DNA of 64,000 nt from Pseudomonas sp. SCB32 (lineage in GTDB: Bacteria > Pseudomonadota > Gammaproteobacteria > Pseudomonadales > Pseudomonadaceae), in NCBI RefSeq assembly GCF_009189165.1, contig NZ_CP045118.1, positions 4,030,001-4,094,000 on the forward strand, given 5' to 3'. Shown here piece by piece: positions 1 to 7,434 of this stretch. The position numbers were made by a program, and so were the translations under genes. The notes below the pieces were generated by a model. That model made no database searches and was not told the DNA's origin. It was given only the letters and a program-made list of their open reading frames with translations. The stretch's first letter is position 1. The number at the start of each line of letters is the position of its first letter.

Positions 1-521
1 TGCTCGGCCCGCGCTCGGTGTTCGCCCACGGCGTACACCTGTGCGACGGCGAATGCCAGCGCCTGTCGGAAACCGGTTCGGCCGTGGCCTTCTGCCCGAC
101 CTCCAACCTGTTCCTCGGTAGCGGCCTGTTCGACCTGGCGAAGCTGGAAAAGCACAAGGTCAAGGTCGGCCTGGGCACCGACGTCGGCGCCGGCACCAGC
201 TTCTCCCAGCTGCAGTCGCTGAACGAGGCCTACAAGGTGATGCAGCTGCAAGGCATCAAGCTCGACCCGTTCAAGTCGCTGTACCTGGCCACCCTCGGCG
301 GCGCCCGCGCGCTGGAGCTGGAGGACAAGGTCGGCAGCTTCGCCCAGGGCAACGAGGCCGACTTCGTTGTCCTCGACTACAAGGCCACCCCGCTGCTGGA
401 CTACCGCCTGCTGCAGGCCAAGACCCTGGAGGAGAAACTCTTCGCACTGGTCATCCTCGGCGACGACCGTACCGTGAAGGAAACCTTCGCCCACGGCCGC
501 AGCGTGCATCGCCGCGGTTGA
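1..521 (+). CDS. guaD: Guanine deaminase, 3' part
   Basis: This is the C-terminal ~173 residues of an amidohydrolase that deaminates guanine to xanthine, the entry step for guanine catabolism. The first complete codon is at 3 and the real start lies before the window. Visible family signatures are SVFAHGVHL (metal-site His region), FCPTSNLFLGSG, and GTDVGAGTSFS, whose Asp is the late metal-binding residue of the barrel. The C-terminal NEADFVVLD strand is typical of the composite beta domain. It lies beside xanthine/urate degradation genes, which fits its role. A strong hairpin follows the stop. Identification is by motif recall, with no alignment run. Confidence 0.93.
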   Translation, partial: LGPRSVFAHGVHLCDGECQRLSETGSAVAFCPTSNLFLGSGLFDLAKLEKHKVKVGLGTDVGAGTSFSQLQSLNEAYKVMQLQGIKLDPFKSLYLATLGGARALELEDKVGSFAQGNEADFVVLDYKATPLLDYRLLQAKTLEEKLFALVILGDDRTVKETFAHGRSVHRRG

Positions 522-533
522 CCCCTTACGGCT

Positions 534-585
534 CCGGCGCCGGGTCCTCGCTCAGGACCAACCCGGCGCCGGGGTCGCTTTTCTT
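534..585 (+). terminator. Rho-independent terminator after guaD
   Basis: Twelve-base perfect arms CCGGCGCCGGGT (534-545) and ACCCGGCGCCGG (561-572) are followed by GGTCGCTTTTCTTT. The hairpin begins 13 bases after the guaD stop. Confidence 0.7.
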
Positions 586-610
586 TCCCGTACCGCGCAA
601 GTCTTCCCCT

Positions 611-656
611 GTAGGAGCGCGCCATGCGCGCGATCGCGGGCATGGCGCGCTCCTAC
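611..656. repeat. REP-like palindrome, copy 1
   Basis: This is a 46-base inverted repeat beginning GTAGGAGCGCGCCATGCGCG and ending with its complement GGCATGGCGCGCTCCTAC. It belongs to a family with copies at 1986, 10924 (variant, opposite arrangement), 28193 (half length), 57317 (split) and 62759. Each half also contains its own short hairpin around a CAT/ATG loop. It is intergenic and non-coding. Confidence 0.8.
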
Positions 657-775
657 TAGGCAAGCGTGGTGACGCCCCAGGCCTTGTCCGCCCCTCCACG
701 ACTGGAAGAGCAATTGCCTGACGGGCCACACTCAGCCACGCTGTGGGCCATCGAATCAGGCTCACGGCAGGCGCA

Positions 776-1969
776 ATGACCTACGACTTCTGCATCATCG
801 GCGGCGGCATCGTCGGCCTGGCCACGGCCATGCGGCTGCTGCAACTACGCCCCGGCGCATCCTTGCTCCTGCTGGAGAAGGAAAACAGCCTTGCCCGCCA
901 CCAGACCGGCCACAACAGCGGCGTGATCCACGCTGGCATCTACTACACGCCCGGCAGCCTGAAGGCCGACCTGTGCAAGCGCGGCGCCCAGGCCACCAAG
1001 GACTTCTGCGACGAGCACGGCATCCCTTACGACGTCTGCGGCAAGCTGCTGGTGGCGTCCAATGCGCTGGAACTGCAGCGCATGGAAACACTGCTGGAGC
1101 GTTCCAGGCTCAATGGCCTGGACGTCAAGCGCGTGGAGGCCGGCGAGATGCGCGAACGCGAGCCGAACATCGTCGGCCAGGGCGGGCTGTTCGTCTCCAG
1201 TACCGGCATCCTCGACTACCGCCAGGTCTGCCACGCGATGGCCTCGGTGATCGAGCGCGCCGGCGGCGAGGTGCGCCTGGAAGTGAAGGTCGATGCAATC
1301 CGCGAGGGCGGCGATGATGTGCTGATCCGTAGCGGCGAACAAACCTGGAAGGCGCGTCAGCTGGTGGTCTGCGCCGGCCTGCAATCCGACCGTCTGGCGC
1401 GCCTGGCGGGGATCGAGGTGCAGCACCGGATCATTCCGTTCCGCGGCGAGTACTACCGGCTGCCGGCGAGCAGGAACGACATCGTCCGCCACCTGATCTA
1501 CCCGATCCCCGATCCTGCGCTGCCCTTCCTCGGTATCCACCTCACGCGGATGATCGACGGCAGCGTCACGGTCGGCCCCAACGCGGTGCTTGGCTTTGCC
1601 CGCGAGGGTTATCCGAAGTTCTCCACTAACCTTGCCGATGTGGCGGAATACGCGCGCTTCCCCGGCTTCTGGAAAACCATCGGCGCCAACCTGCGCTCAG
1701 GGCTGGCTGAGATGAAGAACTCGCTGTTCAAGGCTGGCTACCTGGAGCAGTGCCGCAAGTATTGCCCATCCCTGCAACTGGATGACCTGCAACCGATGGA
1801 AGCCGGCATCCGCGCCCAGGCGGTACTGCGCGACGGCACGCTGGTGCACGATTTCCTGTTCCTGGAAACGCCGCGCATGCTGCACGTGTGCAACGCGCCC
1901 TCGCCCGCCGCCACGTCGGCAATCCCCATTGGCGAGATGATTGCCAAGCGGCTACTGAAGCAGGCCTGA
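776..1969 (+). CDS. lhgO: L-2-hydroxyglutarate oxidase (FAD-dependent)
   Basis: A 397-residue flavoprotein of the DAO family that oxidises L-2-hydroxyglutarate to 2-oxoglutarate. In the related E. coli enzyme electrons pass to the quinone pool. The N-terminal dinucleotide-binding fingerprint is IIGGGIVGLATA, followed by the family-typical stretch RHQTGHNSGVIHAGIYY. The C-terminal substrate/FAD region contains APSPAATSAIPIGEMIAKR. I chose the ATG at 776 because the Rossmann strand begins immediately after it. An in-frame ATG at 743 would add 11 residues unlike the family. The gene lies between guaD and the GntR gene and has REP-like palindromes on both sides. It has no obvious biochemical link to purine breakdown. 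Confidence 0.88.
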   Translation: MTYDFCIIGGGIVGLATAMRLLQLRPGASLLLLEKENSLARHQTGHNSGVIHAGIYYTPGSLKADLCKRGAQATKDFCDEHGIPYDVCGKLLVASNALELQRMETLLERSRLNGLDVKRVEAGEMREREPNIVGQGGLFVSSTGILDYRQVCHAMASVIERAGGEVRLEVKVDAIREGGDDVLIRSGEQTWKARQLVVCAGLQSDRLARLAGIEVQHRIIPFRGEYYRLPASRNDIVRHLIYPIPDPALPFLGIHLTRMIDGSVTVGPNAVLGFAREGYPKFSTNLADVAEYARFPGFWKTIGANLRSGLAEMKNSLFKAGYLEQCRKYCPSLQLDDLQPMEAGIRAQAVLRDGTLVHDFLFLETPRMLHVCNAPSPAATSAIPIGEMIAKRLLKQA

Positions 1970-1985
1970 CGCGGCTCCGCCCCCT

Positions 1986-2031
1986 GTAGGAGCGCCCCAT
2001 GGGCGCGATCGCGGGCATGGCCCGCTCCTAC
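1986..2031. repeat. REP-like palindrome, copy 2
   Basis: It begins GTAGGAGCGCCCCATGGGCG and ends GCATGGCCCGCTCCTAC. The left half has changed in both of its own arms (GCGCCC / GGGCGC), so the short hairpin survives although pairing with the right half is weakened. Confidence 0.8.
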
Positions 2032-2057
2032 AGAGATCGGCGAACCAGGCAGAAACG

Positions 2058-2085
2058 AAAAAGCCCCGCAATCGCGGGGCTTTTT
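2058..2085. terminator. Bidirectional terminator between lhgO and the GntR gene
   Basis: The stem AAAAAGCCCCGC / GCGGGGCTTTTT has an AATC-type loop. The A and T runs on both flanks let it end lhgO transcripts (+) and the convergent GntR gene (-). Confidence 0.85.
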
Positions 2086-2097
2086 CAAACTCGCCGA

Positions 2098-2874
2098 TCA
2101 GGCCGCCGAATCGGCATCCGCCTTGCTGCGGCGCGGCTTCTTCTTGCCGGCCAGCAGGTGCGAGAACACCGCGTGCAGGTCGCCGGAGGCGCCGTCCACG
2201 TCCAGGTTCAGCTTGTCATCGATGTGCGCCATGTGGTGCATCATCAGGGTCACGGCCTTTTCCTTGTCGCCCTTCTCGATGGCGTCGAGGATCTCGTTGT
2301 GCTCGTCGAACGAGCAGTGCGAACGACCGCCGCTTTCGTACTGGGCGATGATCAGCGAGGTCTGCGACACCAGGCTGCGCTGGAAGACCACCAGCGGAGC
2401 GTTCTTCGCCATCTCGGCAAGCTTCAGGTGAAACTCGCCGGAGAGGCGGATGCCGGCACCACGGTCGCCACGGGCGAAGCTGGACTGCTCTTGCTTCACC
2501 ATGTCGCGCAGTTCGGCAAGGGTTTCGCCGCTGGCGTTATCCACGGCCAGTTCGGTGATTGCGCGCTCGACGGTGCGGCGGGCGAAGAGGATCTGCCGGG
2601 CTTCGTCGATGCTCGGGCTGGCCACCACGGCGCCACGGTTCGGGCGCAGCAGCACGACCTGCTCATGGGCCAGGCGCGACAGGGCGCGGCGGATGATGGT
2701 GCGGCTGACGCCGAAGATTTCCCCGAGGGCTTCTTCGCTCAGCTTGGTGCCGGGCGCGAGGCGCTGCTCAAGGATCGCGTCGAAGATGTGCGCGTAGACG
2801 ATTTCATCCTGAGTGCCGCTGCGGCTCTTGCCATTGCGCGGCTGCTTCCTGATCTGTTGCAACTGGTCGGTCAT
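2098..2874 (-). CDS. GntR/FadR-family transcriptional regulator (FCD domain), probable purine regulon repressor
   Basis: 258 residues. The N-terminal winged helix (about 25-95) contains EEALGEIFGVSRTIIRRALSRL, the GntR recognition helix region, and is followed by the wing LLRPNRGAVVASP. The C-terminal FCD all-helical domain (about 105-235) shows the metal/effector-site pattern with FHLKLAEMAKN, SFDEHNEILDAI and MMHHMAHID, which supplies His ligands. It is divergent from the NCS2 permease gene with about 400 bases between them, and that gap holds two TTGTACACAA-like palindromes. The same palindrome lies before uraH, puuE and the second permease, so I infer this protein is the autoregulated local regulator. 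The effector is unknown; urate, xanthine or a ureide are the natural candidates. Confidence 0.85.
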   Translation of the reverse strand: MTDQLQQIRKQPRNGKSRSGTQDEIVYAHIFDAILEQRLAPGTKLSEEALGEIFGVSRTIIRRALSRLAHEQVVLLRPNRGAVVASPSIDEARQILFARRTVERAITELAVDNASGETLAELRDMVKQEQSSFARGDRGAGIRLSGEFHLKLAEMAKNAPLVVFQRSLVSQTSLIIAQYESGGRSHCSFDEHNEILDAIEKGDKEKAVTLMMHHMAHIDDKLNLDVDGASGDLHAVFSHLLAGKKKPRRSKADADSAA

Positions 2875-2964
2875 TGGTGTCGAACCTTGATCAGCCGGAG
2901 TGGGGCCGGCGCGAAATCCGAAGGGGCTGGCGAAGAGCTGGCATCGGCCAGGTATTGGGCAACA

Positions 2965-2974
2965 GTGTACACAA
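2965..2974. promoter_or_regulatory. Operator candidate GTGTACACAA upstream of the GntR gene
   Basis: A palindrome 90 bases upstream of the GntR start codon, differing from TTGTACACAA only at the first base. It is consistent with autoregulation. Confidence 0.5.
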
Positions 2975-3116
2975 AATGGCCACTATCGTGCAGTCATCCC
3001 AAGCGAGTAGTGATTGACGCCAACGGCGCGCCACCCAGCGGATGCGTCCGACCTTGTCCTGAGACCATTCCGAGCCTTTTCTTGTAAAAAACTTTCACTC
3101 AGGCACTAAACATTAT

Positions 3117-3144
3117 TTGAAGTTTTTGTACACAACTGCATAAT
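3117..3144 (+). promoter_or_regulatory. Promoter with operator in its spacer, for the NCS2 permease
   Basis: The -35-like TTGAAG (3117-3122) and -10-like CATAAT (3139-3144) are separated by 16 bases. The palindrome TTGTACACAA (3126-3135) lies wholly inside the spacer, the placement expected of a repressor site that blocks RNA polymerase. The promoter is inferred from sequence only. Confidence 0.5.
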
Positions 3145-3273
3145 CGCGGCGTGACTTCCTGACTAAAGGGTCAACTAATCACACCCTCACAACTCTTTCC
3201 GTTAGCGCAAGGGACGCAGGTGAACCAGCCGACGGCAAAGGGACCAACAACAAGAGCGTTGAGGAGTACCGCT

Positions 3274-4620
3274 GTGGAAAGCACCAAACAAGAACAACAA
3301 GCCTTTGCATCAAGCCCGCCTGCTACCGGCCTGCTGGAACGTCTGTTCAAGCTCAGCCAGCATGGCACCACCGTGAAGACCGAGCTCGCCGCGGGCCTCA
3401 CGACCTTCATCACCATGGCGTACATCATCTTCGTCAACCCCAACATCATGGCCGACGCCGGTATCGACCACGGTGCCGCGTTCGTCGCGACTTGCCTTGC
3501 CGCGGCGCTGGGCTGCTTCCTGATGGGCCTGTACGCCAACTGGCCGGTGGGCCTGGCGCCGGGCATGGGTCTCAACGCCTTCTTCACCTACACCGTGGTC
3601 AAGACCATGAACTACAGCTGGGAGATCGCGCTGGGCGCGGTGTTCATCTCCGGCATCGCCTTCATGATCCTGACCTTCTCGCGCATCCGTGAATGGCTGC
3701 TCAACAGCATCCCGGTGAGCCTTCGCTTCGCCATGGGCGCCGGCGTCGGCCTGTTCCTCGGGCTGATCGGCCTGAAGACCGCCGGTATCGTGGTCGCCAG
3801 CCCCGCCACCCTGGTCCACCTGGGTGACCTGACCAGCCCCGGCCCGCTGCTCGCCGCGATCTGCTTCCTGATGATCGCGGTGCTGGAATACCGCCGCGTG
3901 TTCGGCGGCATCCTGATCAGCATCCTCACCGTCACCGTGGCCGGCATCGCCCTGGGTATCGTCCAGTTCGGCGGCGTGTTCTCCATGCCCCCGAGCCTGG
4001 CGCCGACCTTCCTGGCGATGGACATTTCCGGCGCATTCAACGTGACCATGATCAGCGTGATCCTGGCCTTCCTCTTCGTGCACATGTTCGACACCGCCGG
4101 CACCCTGATGGGCGTCGCCCAGCGCGCGCACCTGGTACGTGAAGACGGCCGCATCGAGAACCTGTCCAAGGCGATGAAGGCCGACAGCACCTCCAGCGCC
4201 TTCGGCGCGGTGCTGGGCGTTCCGCCAGTAACCAGCTACGTGGAAAGCGCCGCGGGCGTCGCCGCCGGTGGCCGTACCGGTCTGACCGCCGTGGTGGTAG
4301 GCGTGCTGTTCGTCGCCGCGATGTTCTTCGCCCCGCTGGCCGGCATGATCCCCGCCTACGCTACCGCCGGCGCGCTGATCTACGTCGCCATGCTGATGAT
4401 GGGCGGCATGGCTCACATCGACTGGAACGAGCACACCGAGACCATCCCGGCCATCGTCACCGTGATCATGATGCCGCTGACCTTCTCGGTCGCCGACGGT
4501 ATCGCCCTGGGCTTCGTGACCTACGTCGCGATGAAGGTCTTCACCGGCCGCCACAAGGACGTGACCGTCAGCCTCTATGCGCTGTGCGCGATCTTCGTGG
4601 CCAAGTTCATCTTCCTCTGA
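3274..4620 (+). CDS. NCS2 purine permease, AzgA/PbuG type
   Basis: 448-residue polytopic inner-membrane transporter of the nucleobase:cation symporter-2 superfamily. Diagnostic segments are TFITMAYIIFVNP (first helix), LAPGMGLNAFFTYTVV (substrate-site helix) and PVTSYVESAAGVAAGGRTGL, the AzgA-like replacement for the NAT motif. This subfamily usually moves adenine, guanine or hypoxanthine, in contrast to the UraA/xanthine-like permease at 11.3 kb. I chose the GTG at 3274 because GAGGAG stands seven bases before it. A GTG at 3220 is in frame but has no comparable ribosome site. Exact substrate is inferred from subfamily and neighbours. Confidence 0.9.
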   Translation: MESTKQEQQAFASSPPATGLLERLFKLSQHGTTVKTELAAGLTTFITMAYIIFVNPNIMADAGIDHGAAFVATCLAAALGCFLMGLYANWPVGLAPGMGLNAFFTYTVVKTMNYSWEIALGAVFISGIAFMILTFSRIREWLLNSIPVSLRFAMGAGVGLFLGLIGLKTAGIVVASPATLVHLGDLTSPGPLLAAICFLMIAVLEYRRVFGGILISILTVTVAGIALGIVQFGGVFSMPPSLAPTFLAMDISGAFNVTMISVILAFLFVHMFDTAGTLMGVAQRAHLVREDGRIENLSKAMKADSTSSAFGAVLGVPPVTSYVESAAGVAAGGRTGLTAVVVGVLFVAAMFFAPLAGMIPAYATAGALIYVAMLMMGGMAHIDWNEHTETIPAIVTVIMMPLTFSVADGIALGFVTYVAMKVFTGRHKDVTVSLYALCAIFVAKFIFL

Positions 4621-4646
4621 ACAGGCTGCGCACGTTGCAAAAACCA

Positions 4647-4678
4647 AGGCCCCGGCAATTGCCGGGGCCTTTCGTTTC
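4647..4678 (+). terminator. Terminator after the NCS2 permease
   Basis: Perfect 24-base palindrome with arms AGGCCCCGGCAA / TTGCCGGGGCCT followed by TTCGTTTC, 26 bases after the stop. It also lies beyond the 3' end of the convergent sensor gene. Confidence 0.8.
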
Positions 4679-4711
4679 TAGCAACGGATTTGGCACGTGG
4701 CCACCGACGTC

Positions 4712-6508
4712 TCAGCCTTCCGCAGTCGGCAGCTCCAGGTGGATGGTGAACTCAGTGCCGGCACCTGTCCGGCTGTTCATCAGCAGTTCACCGCCCATCG
4801 CCTCCACCAGGCTGCGCGAGAGCGCCAGCCCCAGTCCGCTGCCCCCCTTGCGCACCTGGTGGCTTTCCAACGTCCGGGTGAAGGGATCGAACAGCCCGGC
4901 CTGATCTTCCTCGGGGATACCGACACCGGTATCGACCACATCGATCTGCACGCCGACCATGCCCTGCCCCTGCCCGCGTGCCTGCAAGCGCAAGACAACA
5001 GCCCCACGGTCAGTGAACCTCAGTGCATTGCTCAGCAGATTGTCGAGCACCAGGCGCAATGGGTGCGGGTCGCACCAGACACGGGTCTGCAACGCCAGAT
5101 CGAAGTCTGTCTGTACCTCAAGCCCCTTGGCCTTGGCCGGCTCGCGCAGTTTTTCCAGCTTGCGCTCGAGCAAGCTGCGCAGGTCGATCGCCTCCGGCGT
5201 CAGCGGCAACCGCCCGGACTCCGCACGGCTGAGCATCTGCAGGTCATCGAGTACATGCAGCAGGTTGTTCGCCAGCGAGCGCGCAACACCCAGCGGTTCA
5301 CGGCGACGTTCGGGATCGCTCTGGTTGAGCGCCAGATCGATCATCGCCGCGATATTCTGCAAAGGCCCCTGCAACTCGCTGCCCATGCTGGCGAGGAACT
5401 GGCTCTTGCCGCGACTGATGGAATCGATCTGCGCATTGGCATTGCGCAGCGCACGGATCAGATCGTCGCGCTCGGTGACATTGGACGCCCCACAGATCGC
5501 CCCGAGCAACTGGCCGTTCGCGTCCCGATAGGGGCGCCCCCAGTGCTGGAACACACGCCGCCCCCTGGTCGACAGAAGCTCGACGTCGAGCTCGTAGGGT
5601 TGCCCCTCGTTGATGGCGGTAATCAGGTTCTTGCGCATCAACTCGGCTTCATGGGGATCCTGTAACAAACCCAACTCCCCGACGAAGTGGCCCACGATGT
5701 CCTCTCTCCTCAATCCCGTGAGGTCCACCGCGGCCTGATTGCAAAACAGCACGCGCGCATCCAGGCCACGGATGGTCATGGGATAGGGCAAGGAGTCAAT
5801 CATCTGGCGCAGCTGGCCCAACTCCCGCTGCTGCTCATCGGTGAGCGCGGCCGCCACATCATCCGTTTCGGGAGCAGCACCGCCCTCGACCAACCCATGC
5901 CGGCGTCCGATGTCGATCAGTTCCACCAGCGATTTGGCTTGCAGCTTCTGCATCAGGCGCACCTTGTAGGTGCTCACCGTCTTGTCGCTGATCGCCAGCT
6001 GGTCGGCGATGGCAATATTGCTCAAACCACGCGCCAGCAGCTGCAGCACGCTCAGTTCACGGACCGAAAGCCCCTTGAGCAGTTCACCGTGCCCGGCCTC
6101 CTCCGCCGCACTGACGCTGCCCAGCGCATGACTGGGGAAATAGCTGTGGCCCTGGGCGATGGCGCGCACCGCTTCGCGTACGGCCTGCGGGTCTTCCTGC
6201 TTGCTGACGAAACCGGCCGCCCCGGCGGTCAGGCAGCGTCCGGCAAAGTATTGGGAATCCTGCGAGGTCAGCACCAGTACTTTCACCGGTGACTCCTGGG
6301 CCACCAGGCGCTGCAGGACTTCCAACCCACCCAGCCGCGGAATCGACAGTTCGAGGATCATCAGGTCCGGCCTGCACTGGCGCACCTGAAGCAAAGCGTC
6401 GGGACCGTTGTCCGCCTCGCCAACGACCTCATGCCTGTCCGCTTCCATCATCAGCCGCAATGCATGACGAGTTACCGGTTGCTCATCGACGATCAGAATC
6501 CTGCTCAT
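4712..6508 (-). CDS. Atypical signalling protein: pseudo-receiver, LuxR HTH, PAS, histidine-kinase-like domain
   Basis: 598 residues with an unusual domain order: receiver (about 3-120), LuxR/NarL helix-turn-helix (about 145-205, LSVRELSVLQLLARGLSNIA and DKTVSTYKVRLMQKL), PAS (about 235-345), then a kinase-like module (365-595). The phospho-acceptor Asp of the receiver is Glu53 (in DLMILELSIP). The HisKA motif reads MGSELQGPL, with Ser377 where the His should be. The ATP-binding domain looks complete: N-box near LVLDNLLSNALRF, DTGVG at 526-530 and GSGLGLAL at 557-563. The receiver keeps D8/E9, T81 and K103. No membrane segment is evident, so it is probably cytosolic. Start ATG at 6508 is preceded by GAGGAGAGGT. 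An upstream in-frame start would add 45 unlikely residues. It lies between purine permease and uraH genes. Its function is unknown; DNA binding is the most likely output. Confidence 0.85.
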   Translation of the reverse strand: MSRILIVDEQPVTRHALRLMMEADRHEVVGEADNGPDALLQVRQCRPDLMILELSIPRLGGLEVLQRLVAQESPVKVLVLTSQDSQYFAGRCLTAGAAGFVSKQEDPQAVREAVRAIAQGHSYFPSHALGSVSAAEEAGHGELLKGLSVRELSVLQLLARGLSNIAIADQLAISDKTVSTYKVRLMQKLQAKSLVELIDIGRRHGLVEGGAAPETDDVAAALTDEQQRELGQLRQMIDSLPYPMTIRGLDARVLFCNQAAVDLTGLRREDIVGHFVGELGLLQDPHEAELMRKNLITAINEGQPYELDVELLSTRGRRVFQHWGRPYRDANGQLLGAICGASNVTERDDLIRALRNANAQIDSISRGKSQFLASMGSELQGPLQNIAAMIDLALNQSDPERRREPLGVARSLANNLLHVLDDLQMLSRAESGRLPLTPEAIDLRSLLERKLEKLREPAKAKGLEVQTDFDLALQTRVWCDPHPLRLVLDNLLSNALRFTDRGAVVLRLQARGQGQGMVGVQIDVVDTGVGIPEEDQAGLFDPFTRTLESHQVRKGGSGLGLALSRSLVEAMGGELLMNSRTGAGTEFTIHLELPTAEG

Positions 6509-6599
6509 ACCTCTCCTCACAACAGATTTTTCCCCACTTCTTCTAGCCCAATTACGCTGGGCGTGCCCATGACTCCCACGCAATTTTGCTTTCCAGCGG

Positions 6600-6629
6600 G
6601 CAAAAAAAAGCCCGCAGTGTGGGCGGGCT
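6600..6629 (-). terminator. Terminator after uraH
   Basis: On the minus strand the arms AGCCCGC / GCGGGCT are followed by a run of seven or more T. It lies 40 bases beyond the uraH stop and before the sensor gene. Confidence 0.8.
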
Positions 6630-6670
6630 GAGGAAGACTCCACGAAGAGTCCGGGAAGGTCTTGCGCAGA

Positions 6671-7024
6671 CTAGCTACCGCGATAAGTGGAGTAGCTGTA
6701 GGGGGAAATCAGCAGCGGTACGTGGTAGTGGTCGGCTTCGGAGGCAATGCCGAAACGCAGTACGACCTGGTCGAGGAACGCCGGCTTCGGCAACTCGACG
6801 CCACGGGCGCGGTAATAGTCGCCGGCATTGAACAGCAACTGGTAAACGCCGGCGCGGAAGTCCTCGCCCTGCAGCAGCGGCTCGTCGCAACGGCCGTCGT
6901 CATTGGTAACGCGGGTGGCGATCAGCTCCAACTGCTGGCCTTCGACGCGGTACAGCTCGATCTTGATGCCATGGCCAGGGCAGCCGTGGGCGGAATCCAG
7001 TACGTGAGTGGTCAAGCGTCCCAT
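6671..7024 (-). CDS. uraH: 5-hydroxyisourate hydrolase
   Basis: 117 residues, the usual length of this transthyretin-related enzyme. It hydrolyses 5-hydroxyisourate, the product of urate oxidation, to OHCU. The family ends are both present: N-terminal GRLTTHVLDSAHGCPG with the catalytic His, and the C-terminal signature SYSTYRGS. Internal GVYQLLFNAGDYY and DHYHVPLLISPYSYSTYRG are diagnostic. The ATG at 7024 gives the family start; a longer frame would add 27 residues that look untranslated. It is transcribed away from puuE, with a shared 410-base control region holding two TTGTATACAA sites. Confidence 0.95.
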   Translation of the reverse strand: MGRLTTHVLDSAHGCPGHGIKIELYRVEGQQLELIATRVTNDDGRCDEPLLQGEDFRAGVYQLLFNAGDYYRARGVELPKPAFLDQVVLRFGIASEADHYHVPLLISPYSYSTYRGS

Positions 7025-7160
7025 GGGCTTCTCGATGTCTCCGGCGTCGCCGGCGGACACCTTCCTCCTCTGTCTTGTTGATTCGAATTCGGCGGGCTGT
7101 CGCATGGACAGCCGGCAAGTGCGTTTGCGCGGAGCCGAATATACCCAGCAACGCGATCAA

Positions 7161-7170
7161 TTGTATACAA
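7161..7170. promoter_or_regulatory. Operator candidate TTGTATACAA (uraH side)
   Basis: Perfect ten-base palindrome. On the minus strand it overlaps a -10-like TATACA, with TTGCAA 18 bases upstream as a possible -35. Confidence 0.6.
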
Positions 7171-7333
7171 AAAAGTGATTCATCTTTGCAAAAGGCGCTT
7201 TCAACCACCCCCTGCACGCGGGTGCCAGACGCCTGCCGACTGGGCTGCAGCCACCGAAAGACGCGGCCACACGGGGTTGAACCGGCGATTCGTGCATCTA
7301 TAGGAAAGTGAAACGACTGTTGTGCAGATTGTA

Positions 7334-7363
7334 TTTACAGATAGCCAAACATTTTGTATACAA
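7334..7363 (+). promoter_or_regulatory. puuE promoter and operator candidate
   Basis: TTTACA (7334-7339) and TATACA (7357-7362) are 17 bases apart. The perfect palindrome TTGTATACAA (7354-7363) covers the -10 element. Confidence 0.55.
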
Positions 7364-7434
7364 TGCACCCATCAACGGCAGCGCCCGGTCCATCGACTCC
7401 GCGCAGACCGCCAACCACAAGAAGGAACACTGCA

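Larger units (their letters stand above)
2875..3273. other. Divergent regulatory region between GntR gene and permease
   Basis: About 400 bases without a convincing gene. It holds the two operator candidates (2965-2974 and 3126-3135) and a permease promoter candidate. A translatable extension of the permease frame to a GTG at 3220 is considered unlikely. Confidence 0.6.
7025..7434. other. Divergent control region uraH / puuE
   Basis: About 410 bases without a supported gene. It contains the palindromes at 7161-7170 and 7354-7363, each overlapping the -10 of one of the two divergent promoters. Confidence 0.65.

Noticed and set aside
3310..4647. 445-residue minus-strand frame opposite the first permease
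   Set aside because: His/Asp/Glu/Gly-rich translation typical of an antisense frame of a GC-rich membrane protein gene. Similar shadows occur at 9413-10624, 11186-12628 and 32013-34304.
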